64,000 bases of DNA from Stenopsyche tienmushanensis (Eukaryota; Arthropoda; Insecta; Trichoptera; Stenopsychidae): the NCBI GenBank assembly GCA_008973525.1, contig WACJ01000006.1:248001-312000 (forward strand), written 5' to 3'. Each line of letters begins with the position of its first letter. Positions within the stretch are counted from its first letter, which is position 1. The notes beneath the pieces were generated by a model. It was not told the DNA's origin, searched no databases, and was given only the letters and a program-made list of their open reading frames with translations. Position numbers and translations under genes: made by a program. Below are positions 51,918 to 63,792 of this stretch, one piece after another.

Positions 51918-54900
51918 ATGATGTCGACCCTAACGAAAATGACTCGAACTGCGAAAAAGTTAGAAATGCCCAGACCTCTCAAATCTACGTCTGGGACTAC
52001 TATACAAACAAGAAGTGCTGTGATGGATTTCAAAATTAGTTCCGGTAATTTTTTTTCAATTTAAAATCCTATTTTTTTAATCGATCAACAAATATTAATA
52101 GAATATTCCCGTTGCATTTCAGTTGATGATCTTATAGTTCTTACTGAAACAGTTGCGGTTGAACTGACTCAGGGTAACTATGACAGGTTCTTACAGAATA
52201 ATGTAGCTTTGATGTACCAGCATTTGAAATTACACGGATCCCAATTAGAATCCTTGTATAAAGATTTGCTGGATCGCTTCTTTGTTATATTTCGCAACGG
52301 TTCTCAAGATGATAATCTTGATAAAAAATCTCGACTTCATTTGCTTGAACTTATTGAATTAAGAGCAAAGCAATGGCAAGAAACAGATCATATGAGTCAT
52401 TATTACAAACATAGGGTCACTCATGCAGAGGTATGTTGATATGATTAAATATTTTAAATGTATATTCTATTAATCTTTATATATTTACCTTTGACAATCT
52501 TAATATTTCAGCCCATGCTTGTTGCTGCCGCCGATACCATAGTTGGTGTTGACACCGCGTCTCTATCTCTAAATACACCAACTTCTCCTATGGAACCTCC
52601 AGCGCCTCTTTTACTCGGTCCTGGAGAAATCATAAAGACTTCTGGGAAGTTTACAAAGCCAACGAAAATACCAGGGAAAAATTATTCTAAAGATGAAGTA
52701 GTTATAAGAAATGCCGATTCTGGAAAAGGTGCAGTCAATGTTTTAAGATTTAAATGTGTTTTCATTGTTTTATAATTAAGAATTATTCATAAGGATATTT
52801 ATGTTTGATTTGATTGAAAATGTATTTATTAATATATCCGATTGACGACAAAAGCTAAACGGGCATGCCCTTTTGATATGTAATATAGGTTTTGTTTTAC
52901 AGTGATGGGAATAAAGGGACGTCGGGTGCATATGATAGAGGAACTGAGTGATACAATTATATCATTTCAAAGAGGTAGGCTTCCTTAGATTTGAATAATC
53001 AAATTCACCGTATGTCTGGTGCATGGTGTTAACAGCTTCTATTGAAATGCCTATTACTTTTCTCTAGTTATGTATATTAATATTTTGTCCCAGTTTAGGT
53101 GCTGCAAATTAAAACTAGTCTTACTTTATTTTTCAGCAAATGCTGATTTATGAGATATTTATTTCCTGTGATTGATTTGTTTCTTTGTAATATATCGCTA
53201 ACCCTGATTTGAACAAAGAAACGCTTCTTGTATAATGAACCCTTTTGTCGTTTTGTTTTATACCGCTTTTCTAATCATATTTTCTTGCAATAAAATGAGT
53301 TGAAGTTCTAGTTGATATGCACTTAATTTCATCTTACATATGTATATACAGTTTATTTTATAAACATATATGTTGAAATTTTATACTTCAAACGCAATGC
53401 ACACTGATTTTTTCCTCAATCTCTTCATTTAATTATCTCGTTTGTACATTTTCTAATTTCAAATTATTACACCGTTTTTAACACATTGTATGCAGAAATT
53501 AATTACTCAAGCTTAGATATTTTTTGTAACTGCATCATGTATGAAATTTAAATTTATATTTCATTCGAACCGTCTTATGTGGTTTTTCCCCTAAATTTCT
53601 TATAATCTTAAGATTCATCTTTCAGCATACAATGTGTTAATATAGATTTAAACATATATTGTCATTGTAGAACTTACTTTGAACAGTCAAAATATTGTAC
53701 CTTTTATTTTTATCCCTCAAAGTAAACTTTTATCTTTATTAATTAAAAACACAATTTTATATAAAAATTTACATTTTTTCGCGTGACAGTAATTTATCAA
53801 AGACATCTGTTTTGTCTACATCTTTGGGCTTACAATTCATTGTCTGAAGATGCCATGACAAACGAAATGGTCGTCATATTAATAACTATATTTTTGTATT
53901 CTAAATGTGTTTTATTTTATTATAAAAAATGGAATAGTATAAAATAATTGCAATTTATTTAGATAAAATTGTTTTTTCTTAATTACGAATGATCTATGTT
54001 ATTCTAATTAATATGTGATGCTTGTTTGAGTTTTAATAATAAAAATATGAATTTTGCCACATTAATAATATTTTATATGCTTACAAATTATTTAAATCAC
54101 TAATATTTGTTATTAAAATATTGATTTTGTTTTTTAAATGTTTTAATAACTAGTGGTTACTAGGTTACTTGTTATATTAATTTAATAACCATTTTTCATC
54201 CGCAGCAAAAGCAATAATGTCGCAAGAAAACACAAGTATGCACAATAATTCCTCTGAAGACTCATGCGCACAAATTTAAAAAAAAAACCTCATTCTCGGC
54301 ATTATTGTTTTATCATTTCATAATGTAATGTTTTTTGATTTCTAGTTAGTCCGGGTGCCAAGGAAAGACTTGTCCAAATAACCGGACCCAACGAAGAAAA
54401 TGTTAAGTGAGTAATCAATATAATAGATTGCTCCGTTAGGAATGTCGTTTTTTAAATGTATTGAAAAGATTTGTATCCTTCAGTAGATACAAATCTTTTC
54501 CTATCTATTAAATATTTTTTTTATTCCGGAAGAATAAAATTCAACGGGTTGCATTGATCTAAATAAATGATATTCGGAAGGAGCAAGATCAAGATAATAA
54601 GGTAGATGTGGAATCGTTCACCAATCTGATTTTATTTCGGTCATCTTTTTTTTATGGGGTCGCGCATAATCACGTTGCTAAAGAATTAGGTAATATCGAC
54701 TAACAAAATATACATAACGTGTTATCAAAGGGTTGACTGAGACACAACTGATGGTCAAAAAGTAAGTATGAAAAAAAACGTCATTCCTAACGGGGTAATT
54801 TGTAAAAGTAGGTTATTTGGCAAATTATTGCCTTATCATAATAATTATATCTTTTATAGTCACGCTAAGCATCTTATTGGTGATACAATTCGACGCAACG

Positions 54901-57900
54901 CATCTCCTGTAAGATTAGATGGGACCACAACCAATCTGGGTGATTCTACTAGCTCTCTCAACTCTTCTGCTTCGGAAGAGAGTGGCAGACCACAAAATTT
55001 GCAACACGCTCCTCTCTCTAATTCATCACGGCCTCTTCTGCATAGTTATTCCACCAATGACGCTAACTTGGGCGAATTTCGATACACTGTTACTGTAGGC
55101 ACACATTCGATCAAGATAACCGGCGACAATCTCAACATTGTCAATGTAAGCATTTATACATAATTTTGATGTAATACAGTTTGTAAAATGAAATGTATTT
55201 AGCAAAGCGTTTTTAAATCAAATCTAACAGATGGCGAAACTGGTACTGGATGAATATTTCGAAAATATAAATATGCTGGAGTCTCCCGTGGCTGAATACG
55301 GAGACGTGTTTAGCTACGGTCAAAGGCACGCTATAGAATCTATGGGCAGTCAGGATTATAACAGCAATGGAAGTGAAGATACACTGAAATCGAATGGATT
55401 ACCGTCGCCAACAGATGATGACGTTTTTATTAAAAATTCTTCCGGTTTGTTAGCTAATATATTATTTATTTCAATTAATGCAATACTCATTAAATTTTAT
55501 GGGAATCACACTGCGTCGTGTACAATGTGTGTTGTATTAATAATTTGATAATTTTTAAATAAATTTAATCATGAACCATTATTTTATGGATTTATCGCTG
55601 ACATTTTACAACTATCTATGTAATGTTTTTTTTTATAATTTTCAGAAGAAAGCAATACAGAAACTGTTCGTAGATCACGATTTCCTCGAACTAGTTACAC
55701 TGAGAAAACTGATGGCTTAAAATGTAATTATATATTTATTTATTCACTTTTTAGCTCTTAAAGTAGCTTTTTTTAGCAATCTCGTTTGTGAGATTATTGC
55801 CAACCCTTTTTACATGGTTTCACTTAGCGAATATATATTTTAAAAATGTGTTCGCAACCACATCTGTAGACTTGAACCCAAGATGATTGAGTGCCACACC
55901 GCTTAATTGTGGGACTATCTGCAGGTCATTTCTAGTTCTGCTTTAACATTAGATTTACCAGACCAGTCATTTTGACTGGTTGTGCAATTTCAATTCAAAA
56001 TTCAAAAAAGAATACATTTTATGAATTTAATGTTACTTTATATATATTCGTAACAAATATATTTTATCATTGATATTTATACCAGTACTTTTCTTGCAAT
56101 ATTGTACGCACGTGGGGCGTACGAAGGAAATACGTTGAGACTTCAATATTTGTGGAACAACAAGTGGGGACCACCATTTTTCTCTAGAACTATGAGTGGA
56201 CGTGATTTTACTGCGATTCTGCGATACATTTGTTTTGACAAAAGAAATCAGAGGAGTCAATGTTTGCAAACAGACAAATCCATTTTAGTCTCAGCAGTTT
56301 GGGGCAAATTTATTGAAAACAGTCAAAATTGCTTCAAACCGGGAGCTTATATTACCGTGAATGAGTAACTCTTTCTAACAAAGATCAGATGCAGACTTAC
56401 CTAGTCAAACAAATCCCATAAATTTGGCATAAAATTTTGACTGGCGTCTGATGTGCAGATGAAATATGTATTTGGGAAAAGACGAAGCTCGAAATGCATC
56501 AACCCCCCCCTAAGTGAATTTGTCGTAATGAAATTTCTTGAACCGTATACAATGAAGGGTAGAACTGTAACAGCCGATAATTTTTTTACAAGTATTTTAT
56601 TGGCGTTAAAATTAAGATCTAAAATTACTTTGTTCAAACAAGAGAACTGTCGAAAACTTGCAAACTGAAAAAAGATAGCATGGCTCGTTTTTCAACATTG
56701 TTGTACCAATCCAATGGATGCACACTCACCGTTTACAAGAACAAACCTAATAAAAAAGTACTTATACTAAGTACAAAATAAATAAACACGTCAAAATTGA
56801 TAGAACTGTTAATAAATTACCTGAAACTGTATCGTTTTATAATGGAACTAAATTTGGCGTTGATGTCACTGATTAAATGGCATGAAAATATACTCTGAAA
56901 TCAGGTTCCAGAAGGTGGCCACTTCAAGGCTTTTTTCAATATTTTAAATTTAGCCGGAATAAATTGCTGGATATTGTACAAAAATACAGCAGGAGAAAAT
57001 ATCTCACGGAAAGAGTGACGAACAAACTGTAAACAATAAGTATTTTGCTATTTGACAATGTCTATAAATCCATTTATCTATTACAATTAATATTGTTCAA
57101 CTTTTTTTGTCATTTTTATAGAGTGAATAAAGACTGGAAGCCTCAATAAGCATTTTTTCTTATACACCAGTCATTCTGAAATAGGTATATTTAAATAGCT
57201 GGTAAATCTAGTGTTAATCAAAATATTTGCAAAAGATGTGAATATACGTTTTTATCATCGCTTAATAGTTATAATTATTCAACTAATGTAATATATAATT
57301 GCTCTTACAGTGAATCCTTTTTTATTAGATCGTACTTTGAAACTTAATAGGGAATAAAATTGTTTATTAGATTAGAAATGATTTGATTGACATTGTCTTG
57401 TTCTTGTTTTCAGCTGCTGAAAAGTCAGTAAGTAAACTGACATACACTCAAGAGATGCTGTTGCATTATTCTACTTCACCACTTAGCAAACAAGCGCCTA
57501 ACGTAATTCTTCCCCTAGACATTGTACGAAAGGTAAATGTGATACCCGCTTTGCACCTTTACAATTTCTTTCCAATATCTAATCCGCCACAGAATTGGGC
57601 CTTCAAATCTCTCAAATTGCCATCTAACAGTAACAGTAACACCCATCGTCAAATTATTGCAATGAATAATTACTATTACAGCCCGTGTTTTAATTTGCTA
57701 GATCATGGTTGTGATGTTCCTTCTTAATTTATTAATTTGTTTGTTGTTTGGAATGGTAACATTATTTTCACCATTAACATGAAAAGCTTCCAATTAACCA
57801 GTGACTACTTTTTAAACATGCCTTCAAACTTTTATTTTAATCCACATGAGATATTTTCATATCTTGAATGTTTTTTTTTTTTATTATTAAATGAGCATAC

Positions 57901-60900
57901 TCATAGTGATATATATATATACAAGTATTACATATTGAAACTTGGTTTAGAAATGTAACGAATATTTGTGTACAAAAGAAAAGTACAAAGTATATCTTAA
58001 AGTGCCTGTGTGCATATTCATACCAAATATAGATTTAATGTAGCAATAAAAAAAACGTTAGGTTTTCGACGACTTGTGATTTACACTGTTGATATCAGTG
58101 TGTTATTTTTTATCGAATAAAAATGAAATAGATCTAGTTTGATATTAATTAATGTGTATAATGATGGCTCATATTCCACATTAAAATGTGTTCTTTACAC
58201 GTTAGCTTTCACTGAAATGTAGTGATTTCCAATCATTTCTCAAAACTTATTTGATAAGTTGAGCCTGCGTCCATATATTTTAATAGCTTTCTTAGATTTA
58301 AAGAAATTATATTTTTGTGATTTCTCTTAATTTGAATAACAAAGCTTTTGTGATATTCTTAAAATATTAGAGTATAATATTTTTCTTGGTGAAGAATACT
58401 TTTTGTTGACTATAAATATTTTACTCAAGTTTTGCATATAAATAATTATTATTTTTAAGTTGTTATGCCATTGAATTAACTGGCGTTTAATAAATAATGG
58501 TGTAGTTATAAATTTTGGTTCCTATTTTTTTAAAACTACTGTTGATCTCCTTTAACTATTGTGACTTAAAGTCTAATAAACTATCTTTTTTTGCTAAAAT
58601 GTTTTATTTCCTTTTTCTATGTATACATTTCAATACTAACAAACATTTCCTACTCGGCCATGATATGATTTTTAAAAAGGATGATTTTGCTATCAATAAT
58701 ATATTTTATATTTATTCATAGTTGTTTTGGTCAGCTTATAGTATCCATTTTTAATCAAATGAAATACTTTTGATTTTTGTATATAAAAGTGAGATATATT
58801 TTGTTTTATGGTCCATATTAAACTATAACATCCTCGGCTCATACTCTTAGATAAAAAAATTATTCTGCATACAAACTCTAGTGTACTATAAAAACTGCCA
58901 TCTTTAAAACAACGAAATATTTAACAATTACAATTTAAAGGGTAAAAAAAATTATTTGTTTTCCATAACAGTGAGAAATGTATTAACATCTACTTGATAA
59001 AAAAAAGTGCTTAAGTCGCTTTAATAAATCTTTGGTTGATTTTCAATATGTAATCAACGCCGAGTTGCGCGCACAGAATTGCTTTTGGTTTGTTCACCCG
59101 TTTCTTTTATGTTTGCACATTTCATAAGCCTGCACGCTTCAAATAATTATTTCCGTCGGATTAATCTAGTATTGTATTCAACCTTATAGATTATTTGATT
59201 GTTGGCAGTTTATATTTTATTGCACTGTGTTACTTCTCATATATATCGTTTTCTTTTCATAAATGTATATATATATATATTAATGCACATACGCATGTTA
59301 TATTAACACTTCATTATCTAAAGATGCCAGCTGATGTCAGGAAATGCCAAATGATACAATCTATTTTATGATTTTGCTGTTATTGAAATCAGATTAAGTT
59401 CAATACAAAAAAAAACTGGCTTTGATGTCGTAAAAATATTATTTAGTAGTGTTTTTCAAACTAATAATTTTGCTTATTGGACATTCGTTTGACAATGATC
59501 CCAATTGCAATTATATGCTACCATTTTTGCAATAGGGATAGATAAACATTTTGAATGTGTGAATCAATTAAAATTGCTTAGTTTTCATTTCATTTATGAT
59601 GCACAAATTGCTTAATCATCCGATATATGATGTCATTATAGCAATGTTCAAGTATAATGAATCAAATTATAATCGATTTATGCGTTAGTGTAATTAAAAA
59701 GAATCAGATTAAAAGTCAAATATTTTATCTAAGCAATGGCTATAAAAATATTTGCTGTATTTCTTTAAAACAGTCAAAAAGACTTGATGAGAAACAATGA
59801 ATCATTTGACTTAAAGTATTTAAACAGTAAAAGGAAATATTTTAATGTACCTGTGGAAAGACGATACTTTTAATACTACAGAAAGAAATATTTATAACAG
59901 TCCTAAGGTTAGTATATATTTTATTTTCTTCTAATTCAACGCTTGTAATATATTAATAACTATTTTATAGAATGAATAGTATTGACGGTGCATAAGTTTT
60001 GGTGAAAATATTTACATAGCTCTGTTGGTTGATAATATTCTAGGTGATGGTACTGTTAACACATTACATACGGGAAGCATATTAATATGTTCTATCAGCT
60101 GATGTTTTTTCATTACTTGTTTGTAGTGATTCTGAAGTCTCGGCTTTTTACAGTCTCGAGACTTTTATTTTTTCTTCAATTATGTACAGATTTTTTTGAA
60201 GTAAATATTTAAATTTGTTACGTATGTATTTGTAAGTTAAAAGAACTATCTTGTTCTATCATTCTGAATTATAACAAGTCCTATATATAATATTAGTTAA
60301 AGCTTAAAGTTATTTGGAGAAAAAAAATATTTGAATAAAAACTGTACAATATTACTCAATTAAATAATTTTCATTGTTATTTATATTCGCCCTCCACAGA
60401 TTAGGTAGCTTTTTAATGCCTCTTTCGTAAAATTCGGCCGGTTTTCCACTAAAGTAAGAATCCAAATGATTTTTCACTTGTTACACAGAAATGATTTTTT
60501 ATCGCGAAGCGAATGTTCTAATGACTTAAAAAGATGATAGTCTGAAGGTGCAATATCAGGAGAATATGATGGCTGTTGCAGCACTTCCAAATCCAGCTCC
60601 CTTATTTTGTTCTATGTAATCCTTGCTGCGTGTGGTCTTGCATTATCATGCTGTAATCTTCTTCTTTGTTTGTTAACTAGTACTAATCGCTTTTAGAGCA
60701 TTTTCGTTTTTAACCTATCTAATTGTGCACAGTGTAGCTCTGCTGTGACAGTTTGACCAGGTTTTATTCAATCATATTGAATTACGCCAAAAAATCCCAC
60801 CAAACACAAAGGAGGACATTTTTAAATGATAATGACAGTCGAGGGGTAGAAACAGGTACTTGATTTGAAGAAAGCCACTGTTTTTCCTTCTCGGGCTGTT

Positions 60901-61745
60901 GTAGAGGACCCACTTCTCATTCCCAGTAACGATCCTTCTTAAAAATGGATCGATTTCATATCTGGACAATAGCGATGAACAAAAATTTCATACCTGGACA
61001 ATAAAGAAATGACTTTTATATATGAGCTCTTTTGTCTATACATAACCAATATGAAGATTTATTGTCAAGGAATTTAGGCTTTGTACGAGCTTTTATTTCT
61101 GCGCATATATTTCTGTCACTTGACTGTAATTAATCCTGGAAAAAATTCAGAATAATTCATTATGAATTATTAAAATCTGTTTTGTGTCCAATTTATTTTA
61201 GTACATAGTTCGATTCAAATTCAATGCAAAATGATGAGGCAAGATCATGCAATAAAGATTTCCTGGGAGAAATCAAAGAACTAAATTTAGGAGTTTTAAA
61301 ACATCCACATCTAACAAAATATCATTTCTTTTTGATTTATCTTAAATTATTGTTGATCATATGATTGACTAATAATATACACTCATGCTAACTTTCTGTT
61401 GATACATTAATAATTTAAAATCATTGTGGATGTGGAAGTTTTTCAATATATGCGCCATCATAAATGATCAATTAAAACCACTCGTTCAATTCAATAAAAT
61501 ATTTGTCTAGATCTAAGCGAAGAATTTTTCCTCGAAATGCATTAAAATTCTCTCGGTTCAATTGTCATTTTTTAATAATATAATATGATCCAATTTAGGT
61601 ACAAGGATAATTAATATTGATTGAAATATTTCTTTAGGCAAGCTTGGATTTCAATGGAGAGGCTTACATCCAAAAGCTGAAAGAAGGACGTCTTTCCATC
61701 AATAGTGCATCCGAAGATGTCAAAGAATCCCCAGAGCCAGAATAA
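51918..61745 (+). CDS. Mextli (eIF4E-binding translation factor with KH domain)
   Basis: Mextli binds eIF4E, eIF3 and RNA and promotes cap-dependent translation, notably in the Drosophila germline. Coding exons: 51918-52044, 52123-52430, 52512-52728, 52903-52974, 54346-54406, 54860-55145, 55231-55444, 55646-55723, 57414-57532 and 61638-61745, all with consistent phases; total 529 residues, or 539 with the microexon 54206-54235. The first coding exon follows an acceptor at 51904 and starts MMSTLTKM. Parts: N-terminal helical MIF4G-like region (about 42-150: DDLIVLTETVAVELTQGNYD); Pro-rich linker; KH domain with GIKG loop (VMGIKGRRVHMIEELS ... ERLVQITGPNEENV, HAKHLIGDTIRR); a low-complexity Ser/Asn-rich stretch; a second folded-looking segment (FRYTVTVGTHSIKIT to VLDEYFENI); canonical eIF4E-binding motif YTQEMLL near 460-475; variable C-terminus. 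Introns carry three transposon relics. An alternative end is listed at 57533. Confidence 0.94.
54206..54235 (+). CDS. mxt optional 30-nt microexon
   Basis: Flanked by ATCCGCAG at the left and GTATGC at the right, it keeps phase 1 on both sides. It changes GTT (Val) at the junction to GCA...ATT and adds ten residues (AKAIMSQENT region). The insert falls between the second and third KH strands, that is in the variable loop. Exon 52974 can also splice straight to 54346 in frame, so inclusion appears optional. Confidence 0.55.
54431..54795 (-). mobile_element. Mariner deletion derivative in mxt intron
   Basis: Ends are inverted repeats of about 25 bp: CTCCGTTAGGAATGTCGTTT at 54431, and the reverse complement of 54770-54795 reads CCCCGTTAGGAATGACGTTT. 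TA follows at the right (54796-54797); the left dinucleotide is TG, probably a decayed TA. Inside, the minus strand at about 54515-54620 reads HLPYYLDLAPSEYHLFRSMQ, a mariner catalytic segment, joined directly to PVEFYSSGIK, a segment that normally lies some 25 residues farther on. So this is an internally deleted mariner copy. A perfect 15-bp hairpin (54463-54477 with 54486-54500) lies near its left end. Confidence 0.85.
55943..57217 (+). mobile_element. piggyBac-like element, degenerate, in mxt intron
   Basis: TTAA at both ends (55943-55946, 57214-57217) and 15-bp terminal inverted repeats CA(T/C)TAGATTTACCAG with one mismatch. The element is 1.27 kb, compared with about 2.4 kb for complete relatives, so it has lost sequence. 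The plus-strand transposase remains are broken over several frames: LQYLWNNKWGPPFF and FTAILRYICFDKRN (56102-56368), GAYITVNE then a stop, KFLEPYTMKGRTVTADNFFTS (56453-56668), ETVSFYNGTKFGVDVTD (about 56825-56875) and SRRWPLQGFFQYF (about 56910). The first catalytic Asp is Asn (VNE); the second (ADNFFTS) and third (VDVTD) are kept. It is inactive. Confidence 0.92.
57533..57727 (+). CDS. Alternative mxt C-terminus by reading into the intron
   Basis: The frame stays open for 64 codons past the donor at 57533, reading VNVIPALHLYNFFPISNPPQ and later NWAFKSLKLPSNSNSNTHRQ, to a stop at 57725-57727. An AATAAA lies at 58045. The composition (Pro, Asn, Ser, aromatic) looks more protein-like than the AT-rich intron after it. 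Use of this end would give a 558-residue protein in which the segment just after the eIF4E-binding helix differs from the spliced form. Confidence 0.45.
   Translation, partial: VNVIPALHLYNFFPISNPPQNWAFKSLKLPSNSNSNTHRQIIAMNNYYYSPCFNLLDHGCDVPS
57728..60370. other. mxt last intron, no exon recognised
   Basis: AT-rich intron or alternative 3' UTR (to the AATAAA at 58045-58050). The frames at 57737-57958 and 58515-58721 have no domain. Confidence 0.5.
60375..61003 (-). pseudogene. Mariner transposase relic, C-terminal half
   Basis: Minus-strand remains of a mariner transposase within the last mxt intron. In order: SRYEIDPFLRRIVTGNEKWV (first catalytic Asp is Asn), QHDNARPHAAR (second Asp kept), QPSYSPDIAPSDYHLF (third acidic site kept), and GKPAEFYERGIKKLPNLW at the end. 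The frame is broken by several shifts and stops, and the N-terminal half is missing. A near-perfect 19-bp duplication (60953-60971 and 60985-61003) sits at the truncated side. Confidence 0.9.
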
Positions 61746-62056
61746 TTTTTGTCCCCCTCGGGAAAGAAACGTTTTTTAACATGCATGAAAAAACATATTT
61801 CATAATTGAGCTACCTATTATATAAATAGGCTAGACAACGAAGATAAAAAATATGTTGGTTTATATTATGTTTATTTATTTGTAACTTCTTAGCCACTAT
61901 GAAAATAATATTTTTTGTGAAAAAATTGTCTATTTTTTAACTGCAGCTAGTTGCTGATATTAGAATGGGGGAAATGGATCTTATCAGTCGGACTTCATTT
62001 TAAATTAAAAAAAAAAAAAACGATAGTTTTTATCGATTATTTATACTAACAATTTG

Positions 62057-62062
62057 AATAAA
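62057..62062 (+). terminator. Candidate poly(A) signal of mxt
   Basis: AATAAA about 310 bases after the mxt stop codon. It is the first good hexamer in this AT-rich 3' region. The transcript end is inferred. Confidence 0.4.
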
Positions 62063-62719
62063 TCTTATAACATTAAGCTTTATTCAAAATAATATGTGAT
62101 AAGCCGCTTAAGTGTCGGAATTTTATACCAATTTTTTGGAGATAAAATCTATGATTTCTGACAATTATTTCTTTTATATTCGAAAGTTGTAGTCTATCCT
62201 TGAATTAATACTTATAATTTTTTATCGTAATATTCGTTAACATCTACCATTTTACAACTTTTTGATTTTGACAAAGAAATAAATGAGCAGTATTTCACAA
62301 TAAAACTATCTCACTTTCTAGTCTACAAGCCATTGTATTAATTTTTTTATAATGAAAAATTTAAATATTAATAAAAGCTTTATGGAAATTATACAAATTG
62401 ACATGTTAAAACAAGAACAAGGTGATATTTATAACATGCTATATATTATTTGTTCGCTAATTTATTTACAGTTTATTTATGTTGTTTATGTATTCTTAAT
62501 TTATAACAAATAAATTATTTAAAAATATTTGTCTTCTTTATTAATATATTTAAAGTGTTTTCAATTGTTTCAAAGATCCAATAATTCTGTCAAATGCCTC
62601 TTGTAATTACGTTTTAATTTTGTTACAAAAAAAAGATTTATAAAACTGCCTAATAGAAAATGGTAATATGTTTGTAACTTTTCATTCCAGAAACAAATGC
62701 TTAAAATTTCCAAAAATGG

Positions 62720-63340
62720 ATGAATATCTTATATATAAAAATCAATGTTTGTTTGTTCGTATTTTATGCGTTGCCATACCATTCATCCAATTGCAATGAA
62801 ATTTTAGCGAGTTGTGTGTGAACGCTTTAAAATTAGTACAAGTATTGTTTGTGTACGCAATTTGTTATGCGAGACGTTCAGTGGATACATCATGTTGGTA
62901 TGTATTTGTCTGGTGAAATGAAGCTTGGATCACAGGGATGAAAGGATGCGTGATTAAGCTCCACTCACAAGATAGAGTGAGACAATGGGTCTTCGAGGGG
63001 AGAGCGAGTGTGCGCATGATTTTGGATTCTAGCCTTTTAGTCTGCGCTACACGTGGCCTGAAGCAATAAACCACGTACTGCGTTTCTTTCCAAATTATTA
63101 CTAAGCAGTCTTTGGGAGCATGCTTGGGAGCTCTGCACGTTATGTTTCTCGAAGGATCGGAAAAACGGTGGAAGTTTGGCTGGTGGAAGTGGTGGCTAGT
63201 CCGAGGAAACTTGAAACAGACTGCACAGCTGTGCAGTACTCATCATTAAGGCGCTATCTGTTCGTCTCACCATGTTCTTTTTGTTGGACACATCATACAT
63301 GTCTATCACTAATTTTAAGATATACATTCAACTTGACCAT
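62720..63340. other. GC-richer insertion between mxt and CHMP5, unidentified
   Basis: A stretch clearly less AT-rich than both flanks. It begins with a TGTTTGTTTGTTCGT...CCATTCATCCAATTGCAATGAAATTTTAG block, a pattern seen in many arthropod repetitive elements. Frames at 62865-63074 and 63120-63407 overlap nothing recognisable. It is probably a mobile-element fragment; the class is unknown. Confidence 0.35.
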
Positions 63341-63394
63341 GACCAGGATGCAAGTGCCAGTTAAAAAAATAACGGTTCAAGTATTAACAGTACA

Positions 63395-63400
63395 TTTATT
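63395..63400 (-). terminator. Candidate poly(A) signal of CHMP5
   Basis: TTTATT on the plus strand gives AATAAA on the minus strand, about 390 bases downstream of the CHMP5 stop. Confidence 0.4.
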
Positions 63401-63792
63401 AATTTAAAATATATTTACATAAACAGATACATAATTAAGCGAGAAATAAAAACATATAACATTGCACTCCTATCCCAAGCGGAAAGTGAATATTTTAGAT
63501 TAGTTACAAAAAGTAGACACAAAAGAATATTTTTTCAGACTGACTGAAAAAGTGATGCATGTCTAAAACTATATTAATGGTATTCAAACAATAAAATAAA
63601 ATATATACTAATTTTAAAGTACTTCATTACAATTAATTAACATAGAATATAAAAACAATTGTAAGCAATGTCGTTACAATTTTGAAGCATTGCTTCTTAG
63701 AGATAATTTTTTTTATAAAATAATTTTAAAAATGCAAAACGTTTTTGCTGAAATGATGCATTATAAATTTAAAGAAAGCGAACATTAGAATA

